Made by a program: the position numbers and the translations under genes. The notes beneath the pieces are model-generated. The model was not told the origin of the DNA. It saw only the letters and a list, made by a program, of their open reading frames with translations, and did no database searches. A stretch of DNA of 64,000 nucleotides from VAXT01 sp963698015 (GTDB taxonomy: Bacteria > Actinomycetota > Thermoleophilia > Gaiellales > Gaiellaceae), in assembly GCA_963698015.1 (NCBI GenBank), contig OY969109.1, forward strand, positions 992,001-1,056,000, given 5' to 3'. Each line of letters begins with the position of its first letter. Position 1 is the stretch's first letter. Of the stretch, positions 50,387-58,743 are shown in pieces.

Positions 50387-51545
50387 AGCCGAGCTCCTCG
50401 AGCGCTACCGCGCGCTGCCGATGCCGACGACGACCGACGAGTCGTGGCGGTTCACCGACCTCAAGGGCTTCGATCCGGACGCCTTTGCCCAAAACGGCCA
50501 TGCCCCGGGACCTGGTCCCAGGACAATGTTGGACATCGACGTGGCTGGTTTGGCCACTGTCGGTGAGGGCATCGAGATCGAGCGCGCGCCGGACGGGATT
50601 CGCTTCGAGCTCCTCGACGAGGCGCACCCGCAGCTGGGCGAGCTCGTGGGCGCCGACGAGAAGTTCGCGGCCCAGAACGCGGCGCAGTGGAAGCACGGCC
50701 TGCTCGTCCATGTCCCGAAAGGCGTTGTGCTCGAGAAGCCGCTCTACGTGCGGATCGCCAACCCGCCGGACGGAGAGGCGCTCTTCTGGCGCCTGCTCGT
50801 CATCGCCGAGCCGGGGAGCCGCTTCAGCCTGATCGAGGATCTGTCTACAGCCGATCCGGAGCTCGCGGGCTACTCGAACGCGGTCGTCGAGCTCTTCGTC
50901 GGCCAGGAGGCCAAGGTCGAGTACGTCTCGCTCCAGAACCTCGCGCGCGAGACGTGGCACTTCGCGTCGCAGCGCGCGCGCGTCGGGCGCGACGCCGAGC
51001 TCGACTGGGTCGCTGCCGGCTTCGGCTCGAAGAAGGGCAAGGTGCGAATCGAGAACGACCTCGCCGGCCAGGGCGCGACCTCCCGCGTCACGGGCGCGTA
51101 CTTCGCGGACGGCGACCAGCACCTCGACTACGACACGCTCCAGGAGCACCAGGCCCCGAACACGACCTCCGACTTCGCCTTCAAGGGCGCGCTGCGCGAC
51201 GAGGCGACCGCCGTCTGGCGCGGGATGATCCGCGTCGAGCCCGAGGCCCAGAAGACGAACGCGTACCAGGAGAACCGGAACCTCCTCCTCTCCCCGAAGG
51301 CGCACGCGGACTCGATCCCGGGCCTCGAGATCCAGGCGAACGACGTTCGCTGCACGCACGGCGCCACGGTGAGCCAGGTCGACCGCGACCAGCTCTTCTA
51401 CGCGATGGCCCGCGGCCTCACGCAGTCCGACGCGGAACGCCTGATCCTGCGTGGCTTCTTCCAGGACGTGCTCGACCGGATCGAGCTGGAGCCGGTGCGA
51501 GAAGCCCTCGGCGAAGCGCTCGAAGCCCGCATCCCTCAGGGCTAG
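50379..51545 (+). CDS. sufD: Fe-S cluster assembly protein SufD
   Basis: 388 residues. N-terminus ESWRFTDLKGFDPDAF, beta-helix core, and C-terminal GATVSQVDRDQLFYAMARGL with the SufD/SufB signature (CTHGATVSQVD includes the conserved Cys and His). Partner of SufB and SufC. Residues about 43-49 (PGPGPRT) are encoded by a family A palindromic repeat inserted in frame in the N-terminal linker, where length is probably tolerated. Confidence 0.94.
   Translation: MSRAELLERYRALPMPTTTDESWRFTDLKGFDPDAFAQNGHAPGPGPRTMLDIDVAGLATVGEGIEIERAPDGIRFELLDEAHPQLGELVGADEKFAAQNAAQWKHGLLVHVPKGVVLEKPLYVRIANPPDGEALFWRLLVIAEPGSRFSLIEDLSTADPELAGYSNAVVELFVGQEAKVEYVSLQNLARETWHFASQRARVGRDAELDWVAAGFGSKKGKVRIENDLAGQGATSRVTGAYFADGDQHLDYDTLQEHQAPNTTSDFAFKGALRDEATAVWRGMIRVEPEAQKTNAYQENRNLLLSPKAHADSIPGLEIQANDVRCTHGATVSQVDRDQLFYAMARGLTQSDAERLILRGFFQDVLDRIELEPVREALGEALEARIPQG
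50505..50525. repeat. Palindromic repeat A inside sufD
   Basis: 21 bp identical to 61472-61492, with the palindromic core GGGACCTGGTCCC. It is read in frame by sufD. Confidence 0.85.
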
Positions 51546-51574
51546 CCGCACACCGTGCAAGCGGGTTCGTCGAG

Positions 51575-52969
51575 CTAGGTGAGCCCGGCGCCGCGGTAGC
51601 AGGCCTCGCGGTACACCTTGTTCTGCGTCGCCTCGTCGCAGCTCGCCTTGCGCTTCTCCGCCTCGGGGCTGAGCGAGCCGAGGATCTCGCCGATCCCGGT
51701 CCAGCAGTAGTTCCTGGTCGCGGCCGCGGCGGTGTTGCACAGGATTTTCGCGCGCCTCGGACTGACGTCTGTGTACGTCATGTCCTTCGAGGCCGCATAG
51801 ATGCACTCTCGCGCCATGTCCCCCGCGACGCGGCAGATCCGCAGGATCCTCGCCGGATCGAGCCGCGTGAACCCGGACGCGTCCCGGCCCATCGACTCGA
51901 AGCAGACCGGGACCCACTTCGGCTCGCTCCGCCTGCACCAGCCCGCGGCCTTCTTCCAGTTGTAGTTCACCTTCGGCAGGATCCGCGCGGTCACCAGGTC
52001 GTAGCAGTAGTACTTGTACCGCTCGGCCACGGAGTTGCACGGATAGATGAGGTCCTTCGCCTTCAACCAGCGCGACGTGATGCCGTACGACGACTGGTAG
52101 TTCTCCATGAACACGCCGCCCGTGCAGCTCAGCTGGTCGCCTTGCTGGAGCTTGTCGCACGTGTGCAGGGACAGGGGCAGGTCGTAGCCCGTGTAGATCA
52201 TCAACCCGTGTCCGAGGCCGTGGACGCACTGGTAGGCGATGAACTCCGACTTACGGACCTCAGGGCTCGCGCAGAACTTCCGCGCCGAGGAGCCGAGCTT
52301 GCTCTGGTCGACTCCGAGGAAGGCCCGCTCGAGGATCCCGTGGTAGTACCCGGAGGTGCAGCTCGGCCGGCCGGCGACGAAGGCCTGGCCGATGTTTCCG
52401 TGGAAGTGCGAGAGCGCTCCGGCGCCGATCGCGTGGGCGATCCGGTGGCAGTCGCGCTCGATCGGCCCAGGCGTCTTGATGTCCTCGTCGAACTTGTCGA
52501 GTGCCGTCTTCGGGCCGTCCTTGTACGAGATGTTCGCGAACGCCTGCTCGTAGCAGTGGAAGTCCTCGGACTTGCAGTCCTCGATCTTCGTGTCGTCGGG
52601 CTTGAAGCCGGCGGCGACCGAGCCGCCCATCGTCGAAGAGCGGGTCGACTCCGAGACGAACTCCGCGACCTGGCTGATCTGGACTTCGTTCAGCTTCTTC
52701 GAGAAGGACGGCATGCCGACACCGCCGTTTCGGACCTGACGCTCCACCGTCTGCGCGTCCGGCCGCAGCTGGTCGAGGTCAGGCCCCACCGTCCCCTTCG
52801 ACTTCGCCGCCTGCAGCGTGTGGCAGCCGCCGCAGCCCGCACTGTCGAAGACCTTGGCGCCGGGCAGCGAGGCCGACGCAGCGCTCTCGTTGCTCTTCTT
52901 CCCGCCGCACCCGGCGACGAGCAGGACGAGCACGACGAGCACGGCGACGCGGACGGGCCGGGCGACCAT
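51575..52969 (-). CDS. Cytochrome c fused to an 18-cysteine repeat domain (paralogue 1)
   Basis: 464 residues. Lipobox LLVAGC21; cytochrome c module with C46-GGC-H50 and Met86 (GVGMPSF). From about residue 130, a domain I do not recognise with 18 Cys (132, 139, 174, 204, 233, 248, 271, 282, 311, 322, 345, 356, 379, 389, 411, 422, 444, 457). From 233 on, pairs spaced 10-15 apart recur every 32-40 residues. His-rich motifs DCHRIAHAIG, SGYYHG and QCVHGLGHG. Likely exported, disulfide-locked helical repeats. The ATG aligns with the start of paralogue 2, and CAGAAT lies 6 nt upstream. Confidence 0.85.
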   Translation of the reverse strand: MVARPVRVAVLVVLVLLVAGCGGKKSNESAASASLPGAKVFDSAGCGGCHTLQAAKSKGTVGPDLDQLRPDAQTVERQVRNGGVGMPSFSKKLNEVQISQVAEFVSESTRSSTMGGSVAAGFKPDDTKIEDCKSEDFHCYEQAFANISYKDGPKTALDKFDEDIKTPGPIERDCHRIAHAIGAGALSHFHGNIGQAFVAGRPSCTSGYYHGILERAFLGVDQSKLGSSARKFCASPEVRKSEFIAYQCVHGLGHGLMIYTGYDLPLSLHTCDKLQQGDQLSCTGGVFMENYQSSYGITSRWLKAKDLIYPCNSVAERYKYYCYDLVTARILPKVNYNWKKAAGWCRRSEPKWVPVCFESMGRDASGFTRLDPARILRICRVAGDMARECIYAASKDMTYTDVSPRRAKILCNTAAAATRNYCWTGIGEILGSLSPEAEKRKASCDEATQNKVYREACYRGAGLT

Positions 52970-52998
52970 CCCCGCATTCTGCAGCGAAACGCTCTGAG

Positions 52999-54402
52999 CT
53001 AGGTAATCGCGGCGCCGCGGTAGCAGTCGGCGCGGTACGCCTGCTTGTGCGTCGCTTCGTCGCAGCTCGCCTTGCGCTTCTCGGTCTCGCGGTTGAGGGA
53101 GCCGAGAATCTCGCCGATCCCCTGCCAGCAGTAGTCGCGTGTGGATCCGGGCGCGGTGTTGCACAACACCTTCGCACGGCGGGCGCTGACGTCCGTGTAG
53201 GTCATGTCCTTCCCGGCCGCGTAGATGCACTCCCGGGCCATGTCCTTGCCGTTGCGGCAGATCTTGATGATGGCCGGCGGGTTGAGCCGCGTGAACCCGG
53301 ACGCATCACGACCCATCGACTGGAAGCAGACCTTGACCCACTTCTTCTCGCTCTTTCTGCACCACGCCGCGGCCTTCTTCCAGTTGTAGTTCACCTTGGG
53401 CAGGATCCGCGCGGTGACGAGGTCGTAGCAGTAGAACTTGTACTTCTCCGCCACCGAGTCGCACGGGTAGATCAGGTCTTTCGCTTTCAGCCAGCGCGAC
53501 GTGATGCCGTAGGACGACTGATAGTTCTCCATGAAGACGCCGCCCGTACACCCGGTGGCGTCCCAGCTGTTGGCGAGCTTGTCGCACGTGTGCAGGGACA
53601 GGGGCAGGTCGTAGCCGGTGTAGATCATCAGCCCATGCCCGAGCCCGTGCACGCACTGGTAGGCGATGAACTCGGACTTGCGGACCTCGGGGCTCGCGCA
53701 GAACTTCCGCGCCGAGGAGCCGAGCTTGCTCTGGTCGACTCCGAGGAAGGCCCGCTCGAGGATCCCGTGGTAGTACCCGGAGGTGCAGCTCGGCCGGCCG
53801 GCGACGAACGCCTGGCCGACGTTCCCGTGGTAATGCGAGAGCGCTCCGGCGCCGATCGCGTGGGCGATCCGGTGACAGTCGCGCTCGATCGGCCCGGGCG
53901 TCTTGATGTCCTGGTCGAACAGATCGAGGGCCGTCTTCGGGCTGTCCTTGTACGAGATGTTCGCGAACGCCTGCTCGTAGCAGTGGAAGTCGGTCTCCTT
54001 GCAGTCCTCGATCTTCGTGTCGTCGGGCTTGAAGCCCGCTGCGACCGAGCCGCCCATCGTCGAGCTCTGTGTCGACTCGGAGACGAACTCGGCGACCTGG
54101 CTGATCTCGACCTCGCTCAGCTTCTTCGCGAAGGACGGCATCCCGACACCGCCGTTCTTAACCTGCCGTGCGACCCGCTGCGCATCCGGGCGGAGCTGGT
54201 CGAGGTCGGGCCCGACGGTTCCCTTCGACTTCGCCGCCTGCAGCGTGTGGCAGCCGCCGCAGCCCGCATTGTCGAACACCTTCGCCCCCGGCAGCGAGCT
54301 CGTCGCGGAGCTCGAGCTCTTATTCCCATTGCCGCCGCAACCGGCCAGGACCAGAAAAACGAGGCCCAGAATGGCCGCGCCGCGGATGGGCGATGCACGC
54401 AC
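52999..54402 (-). CDS. Cytochrome c fused to an 18-cysteine repeat domain (paralogue 2)
   Basis: 467 residues from the GTG at 54402; an ATG at 54411 would add three. Lipobox VLAGC, haem motif AGCGGCH, Met in GVGMPSFAKK, then the same Cys/His domain (CHRIAHAIGAGAL, CTSGYYHGILE, CVHGLGHGLM, CTGGVFMENYQSS). Very close to paralogue 1, with a 119-bp stretch identical in DNA (53690-53808 against 52263-52381), so the pair arose by a recent duplication or was homogenised. The 29-bp gap suggests a shared transcript running from 2 to 1. Confidence 0.85.
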   Translation of the reverse strand: MRASPIRGAAILGLVFLVLAGCGGNGNKSSSSATSSLPGAKVFDNAGCGGCHTLQAAKSKGTVGPDLDQLRPDAQRVARQVKNGGVGMPSFAKKLSEVEISQVAEFVSESTQSSTMGGSVAAGFKPDDTKIEDCKETDFHCYEQAFANISYKDSPKTALDLFDQDIKTPGPIERDCHRIAHAIGAGALSHYHGNVGQAFVAGRPSCTSGYYHGILERAFLGVDQSKLGSSARKFCASPEVRKSEFIAYQCVHGLGHGLMIYTGYDLPLSLHTCDKLANSWDATGCTGGVFMENYQSSYGITSRWLKAKDLIYPCDSVAEKYKFYCYDLVTARILPKVNYNWKKAAAWCRKSEKKWVKVCFQSMGRDASGFTRLNPPAIIKICRNGKDMARECIYAAGKDMTYTDVSARRAKVLCNTAPGSTRDYCWQGIGEILGSLNRETEKRKASCDEATHKQAYRADCYRGAAIT

Positions 54403-54479
54403 GAACCACATTCAAGCGAAGGGCTCCCTGCGAGTCGAGTCCGTACCGGACTTGACTAGGACTTCCTCCCGCTCCGGGC

Positions 54480-54485
54480 TACTCT
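54480..54485 (+). promoter_or_regulatory. -10 box of the GT39-like gene
   Basis: TACTCT, 9 nt before the GTG at 54495. A TTG at 54486 directly abuts the box and is thus an unlikely start. Confidence 0.4.
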
Positions 54486-54494
54486 TTGACGCTC

Positions 54495-56297
54495 GTGGGG
54501 GTCGTCGGACAGCAGCCTGCGCGCAAGATGCGCCTCGCATCGCCGAGCCGTTCGCTGGACGAGCTGGTCCAGCTCGGCCTGATCGCCCTCGGGCTCGCGC
54601 TCGGGGCGCTGTCGCTGCTGATCTACATCGTCAACGGCTACAGCCACGGGATGCTCTGGCTCTGGCTGGGCGGCGTGGTGGTCGCCGCCGTCGGGTTCGG
54701 GTTGCGAGCTCGCGTCTGGCCTCGGATCGCTCTGCTCGACGTCGGACTCGCGGCCGGCGTCGCGGCTCTGTGCTCGCCGCTCTACCTGATCGCGCTCTAT
54801 CGCTGGCCCGTCCAGGTCAGCTCGGACGAGATCGCGATCATGAGTGTCTCGAAGGACTACGCGCACAACACCGGCGATCCGTTCGGGTACAGCTACTACC
54901 TGACCAGGCCAGCAGGCCTGTTCGTCGTCTGGGGCAAGCTCGGGGAGCTGCTCGGCGGGGTCGACCTCTTCCACATGCGGCTCCTGCACGCGGTCGTCGG
55001 GCTGCTGACGATCGCCGCCTGCTACGTGCTCTTCCGGCTCTTGCTCCCGCGGAACTGGGCGTTCCTCGGAGCGTTGCTCGTCGGCGTCAACCACTCGATG
55101 TTCATGATCAGCCGGCTCGCCATGCGGGAGAACACGGCCGTGCTCGTGCTCGTGGTGGCGCTCATCCTCCTCGTCTGGGGCCTGCGCCACGGCCAGGAGC
55201 TCGCGATCTTCCTCGGCGGCTTCGTCGCCGGCCTCGGCTTCTACGTGTACTACCCGGCGCGGGTGGCGTTTCCGATCTGGCTCCTGTTCCTGCTCGGACT
55301 GGGCCTGTTGTACAAGAAGCGCTTCGCGGCGAGGAAGCTGCTGACCGTCGGTGCGATCACGACCGCTGGCTTCGCGCTGGCGGCGACGCCGATCATCTAC
55401 TCCGAGTCGACGATCCCCTCATCGATGCACAGCGGCCAGGGCGACAGCCTCTTCATCTACAACGACGCGCGTGTGGTGCAGCAGCAGTGGGTGTTCGCGC
55501 AGAGCGAGCTCGGCGGCTGGCTGAAGAACGTCAAGTTCGGCCTGGGCACCTTCAACAGCAAGGTCGTCGACCACAGCTGGATCTACGCGAACTACGGGCA
55601 CGGCTTCCTCGACCCGCTGATGGGGATCGTGCTCTGGGTCGGCGTCGCGATCGTCGGGCTCGGCCTGATCAGGCGGCGGCGCGAGGACGAGGGCGCGCTG
55701 CTCATGCTCGGCGGCTTCGTCGCCCTGTGGCTGGCCTTCGCGTTGCTCGTCAACAAGGCGCCGAACTACACGCGGCTTCTGATCACGCTGCCGTTTGTCG
55801 CGTATCTCGTGGTCGAGGCGCTGCGCTGGGCGACGAATCGCTGGCGCTCGGTCCGGAACGCGCCGCAACTGATCGTCGGAGTATTCGTCGTCGCGGTCGT
55901 CGCGCTCAACGTCTCGGCTGCCTGGGACTACGTGCAACTCGGACGGAAGCAGGGCGATCCGATCGGAAGCACGGGCCGGTTCGCGGCCGCCCGCGACGAC
56001 GTCCCGGGGCAGAAGTTCTACGTCGTGTCCAGCGAGACCGATCCCTACTACGAGTGGGGCAACCTAGGCCCCGGCAACGACCGGCTCTCGCTGTTCACGC
56101 GACCGGCGACGCTCGTCCAGCCCCCGGTCGATCCGACCACGCTGAAGGAGTTCCGCGCCGTGGCGCCGTTCGCCCTCTTCATGCGCCGCGAGGTCTGGCA
56201 GCCGATGGCGACGCAGCTGGCGGCTCTCTATCCGCGCGGACAGATCCGCAACGTCACGCCCGACGGCGCGCGGGTCGTGCTCGTCGTTCCTTCGTAG
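54495..56297 (+). CDS. Polytopic glycosyltransferase, GT39/ArnT (PMT_2)-like
   Basis: 600 residues, about 11-12 spans. The first extracytoplasmic loop has VSSDEIAIM, matching the catalytic Asp-Glu of lipid-linked sugar transferases of the GT-C fold. FYVYYPARVAFPIWLL and the TM ladder follow, and a C-terminal soluble part (about 510-600) ends at VLVVPS. It would transfer a sugar from polyprenyl phosphate to a surface acceptor. It lies between the cytochrome/Cys-repeat genes, with the GT2 donor enzyme just downstream, so glycosylation of these exported proteins is a thought, not shown. Confidence 0.78.
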   Translation: MGVVGQQPARKMRLASPSRSLDELVQLGLIALGLALGALSLLIYIVNGYSHGMLWLWLGGVVVAAVGFGLRARVWPRIALLDVGLAAGVAALCSPLYLIALYRWPVQVSSDEIAIMSVSKDYAHNTGDPFGYSYYLTRPAGLFVVWGKLGELLGGVDLFHMRLLHAVVGLLTIAACYVLFRLLLPRNWAFLGALLVGVNHSMFMISRLAMRENTAVLVLVVALILLVWGLRHGQELAIFLGGFVAGLGFYVYYPARVAFPIWLLFLLGLGLLYKKRFAARKLLTVGAITTAGFALAATPIIYSESTIPSSMHSGQGDSLFIYNDARVVQQQWVFAQSELGGWLKNVKFGLGTFNSKVVDHSWIYANYGHGFLDPLMGIVLWVGVAIVGLGLIRRRREDEGALLMLGGFVALWLAFALLVNKAPNYTRLLITLPFVAYLVVEALRWATNRWRSVRNAPQLIVGVFVVAVVALNVSAAWDYVQLGRKQGDPIGSTGRFAAARDDVPGQKFYVVSSETDPYYEWGNLGPGNDRLSLFTRPATLVQPPVDPTTLKEFRAVAPFALFMRREVWQPMATQLAALYPRGQIRNVTPDGARVVLVVPS

Positions 56298-56310
56298 GCC
56301 CGCGGCTCGG

Positions 56311-57705
56311 CTAGGCGCCGGCACCCGACAGGCACTGCGTCAGGTCCTCGCCCTTCGCCCACTGCTCGCAGGCGGTGCGCTTCCCGGCCTCGTCGCTGTG
56401 CTGGGTGCCGAGGATCGTGCCCATGCCCCAGAAGCAGTAGTTGCGGAACTTGGCGGCCACGACCTCACAGAACGCCTTCCCGTTCGGGTCCTGCGTGTTG
56501 TTGTTCATCACGTCGCGGATCGCGCCGTAGATGCATTCCTTCTCGCCGCTCTCCGCCTCGTGGCAGTAGGACTTCATCTGCTGCGGGTTGTGCACGGCGA
56601 CGCCGGACACGTCGCGGCCCAGCGACTGGAAGCAGTACTGGACCCAGCCGGGGTCGCTCTTGCGGCACCAGTCCGAGGTCTTCTTCCAGCTGCCCTGGAC
56701 GTACGGGAGGATGTGCGACGTGACGAGCAGGTAGCAGTAGAGCTTGTCCTGCCGCTGCACGTACTTGCTGTTGCAGGGGAAGAGCAGGTTCTTCGTGCTC
56801 AGCCACTTCGAGTGCAGCCCGAAGGACGAGCTCTGGTTCTCCATGAAGACCCCGCCGCTGCACATGATCGAGTCAGTCTCGGTCTGCAGCTTGTGGCAGT
56901 AGTCGAGCGCCTTCGGGAGGTCGAGCCCCGTGTAGAGCATCAGGCCGTGGCCGAGCCCGTGGTTGCACTGGTAATAGATGAACGCGTTCGCCTCGATCTT
57001 GGGGTCCTTGCAGACGGTGCTTGCAATGTCCGCCACCTGGTCGGCGCGGACGCCTGCGAGCTTCCACTGCAGCAAGCCGTGGTAGTAGCCCGAGCCGCAC
57101 GTTGCGCTCCCGTCGGAGAACGCCTTGCCCACGTCGCCCTTGAAGTAGAGGAGCCCGCCGGCGCCGATCTTGTGCGCGATCGGGTGGCAGTCGGCCGCGA
57201 CCGTCGAGTTCGTCGCCGAGAGCTTGTCCAGCTCTTCGAGGGCTTTCTTCGGCCCGTCGTCGTAGGCAAGGTTGCCGAACGCCTGCTCGTAGCAGGTCGT
57301 GTCCGTGCAGTCCTCGACCTTCTGATCGTTCGGCTCGAACGAGATCTTCCCGGCCCGGCCCGTGCCTGCGGCAGTCGAGACGAAGGCTGCGACCTGCTGG
57401 ATCTCGGTCGGCGACAGCTTGCTCTTGAAGGCCGGCATGCCGTTCCCGCCGTTCGTGACCTGCCGCTTGACGGTCTGCTCGTTGGGTCGCAGCTCGTCGA
57501 GGTTCGGGCCGACGGTGCCCTTGGCTCCGGCCGCCTCCATCGTGTGGCAGCTCGCACAACCGGCGTCCGCGAAGACCTCCGCGCCTGGAGTCCCGCTACC
57601 GGCGCCCTTGTCGCCGCTCGCCGAGTCGCTCTTCTTGCCGCCGCAGCCAGCGGTCAAGAGGGCGAGCGCGACGAGGATGAGCGCGGGCAGGACGAGACGA
57701 CGCAT
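56311..57705 (-). CDS. Cytochrome c fused to an 18-cysteine repeat domain (paralogue 3)
   Basis: 464 residues. Lipobox LLTAGC, haem motif AGCASCH, Met in GNGMPAFKS, then the Cys domain. It is clearly more diverged than the other two, yet all 18 cysteines and the His motifs DCHPIAHKIG, SGYYHG and QCNHGLGHG are kept, as are GGVFMEN, LVT..ILP and GRD.SG. This argues for a functional fold with disulfides and perhaps a metal or haem site. Separate unit, convergent with the GT39 gene. Confidence 0.85.
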   Translation of the reverse strand: MRRLVLPALILVALALLTAGCGGKKSDSASGDKGAGSGTPGAEVFADAGCASCHTMEAAGAKGTVGPNLDELRPNEQTVKRQVTNGGNGMPAFKSKLSPTEIQQVAAFVSTAAGTGRAGKISFEPNDQKVEDCTDTTCYEQAFGNLAYDDGPKKALEELDKLSATNSTVAADCHPIAHKIGAGGLLYFKGDVGKAFSDGSATCGSGYYHGLLQWKLAGVRADQVADIASTVCKDPKIEANAFIYYQCNHGLGHGLMLYTGLDLPKALDYCHKLQTETDSIMCSGGVFMENQSSSFGLHSKWLSTKNLLFPCNSKYVQRQDKLYCYLLVTSHILPYVQGSWKKTSDWCRKSDPGWVQYCFQSLGRDVSGVAVHNPQQMKSYCHEAESGEKECIYGAIRDVMNNNTQDPNGKAFCEVVAAKFRNYCFWGMGTILGTQHSDEAGKRTACEQWAKGEDLTQCLSGAGA

Positions 57706-57767
57706 CTGCCGGACATTGAAGCGGAAAGCCGCGGCAGACCGAAACGGGTACCGACAGCCCGTGGCTC

Positions 57768-57773
57768 GATAAT
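57768..57773 (+). promoter_or_regulatory. -10 box of the GT2 gene at 57780
   Basis: GATAAT, 6 nt before the GTG at 57780. Confidence 0.55.
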
Positions 57774-57779
57774 GGTCGG

Positions 57780-58739
57780 GTGTCGAAGCCGTCCCGGCCC
57801 GAGTACTCGCTCGTCCTTCCGATCTACAACGAAGCGGAGACGATTCCCGAGCTCGTGCGCAGGCTCGCGGCGCTGGCCGACAGGCTCGACGGCGAGGCCG
57901 AGGTGATCCTGGTCGACGACGGGAGCAGCGATCGGAGCTACGAGCTGATGAGCGCCGCGAGGGACGCCGATTCGCGCTTCAAGCTGCTCCGCCTCTCGAG
58001 GAACTTCGGGCACCAGATTGCGGTCACAGCCGGGCTCGACGTCGCGGCCGGGAACGCGGTGATCGTGATGGACGCGGACCTGCAGGACCCGCCCGAGGTG
58101 GCGCTCGAGCTCGCGGCCCGCTGGCGCGAGGGCTACGAGGTCGTCTACGCGGTGCGAGAAGGGCGTCAGGGCGAAACGGCGTTCAAGCGCGCGACCGCGT
58201 CGCTCTTCTACCGCCTGTTCCGACGCATGAGCGACGTCGACGTCCCGCTCGACGTCGGCGACTTCCGGCTCGTCGACCGCCGCGCGCTCGACGCCTTCAG
58301 GTCGATGCGTGAGTCGAACCGCTACGTCCGGGGCATGTTCAGCTGGATCGGATACCGCCAGGTCGGTGTCCCGTTCCGCCGCGACGAGCGCTACGCGGGC
58401 GAGACGAAGTACCCGCTCCGCAAGATGCTCAGGTTCGCGACCGACGGCATCGTCAGCTTCTCGGCCTATCCGCTCCGCCTCGCGCTCAACCTCGGGTTCG
58501 TCGTCTCGGCGTTGTCGTTCGTGCTCGGCATCGTGTTCCTGATCTCGAAGTTCGCCGGCTTCTACAGCGTCCCGGGACTCGCGTCGGTCGCGGTCTTCGT
58601 CGCGTTCCTCGGCGGAATCCAGCTCCTGCTGATCGGGATCATGGGCGAGTACGTGGCCCGGATCCACGACGAGGTCAAGGGCCGCCCGCTCTACCTGGTG
58701 AGCGACACGCAGGGGCTCGAGCCTCCCGGAGTACCATAG
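57780..58739 (+). CDS. GtrB/ArnC-like polyprenyl-phosphate glycosyltransferase
   Basis: 319 residues. GT2 catalytic domain: LVLPIYNEAETIPELV, ILVDDGSSDRSYE, SRNFGHQIAVTAGLD, VMDADLQDPPE (DxD-like), DVGDFRLVDR, GYRQVGVPFRRDERYAGETKYPL. Two C-terminal spans (about 228-295) as in GtrB/DPMS. It charges polyprenyl phosphate with glucose or a related sugar on the cytosolic face, fitting the GT-C enzyme upstream. GTG start 6 nt after GATAAT. Confidence 0.9.
   Translation: MSKPSRPEYSLVLPIYNEAETIPELVRRLAALADRLDGEAEVILVDDGSSDRSYELMSAARDADSRFKLLRLSRNFGHQIAVTAGLDVAAGNAVIVMDADLQDPPEVALELAARWREGYEVVYAVREGRQGETAFKRATASLFYRLFRRMSDVDVPLDVGDFRLVDRRALDAFRSMRESNRYVRGMFSWIGYRQVGVPFRRDERYAGETKYPLRKMLRFATDGIVSFSAYPLRLALNLGFVVSALSFVLGIVFLISKFAGFYSVPGLASVAVFVAFLGGIQLLLIGIMGEYVARIHDEVKGRPLYLVSDTQGLEPPGVP
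58732..58737 (+). promoter_or_regulatory. -10 box of sufS
   Basis: TACCAT, 6 nt before the ATG at 58744, overlapping the stop codon region of the GT2 gene. Confidence 0.45.
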
Positions 58740-58743
58740 GGCC

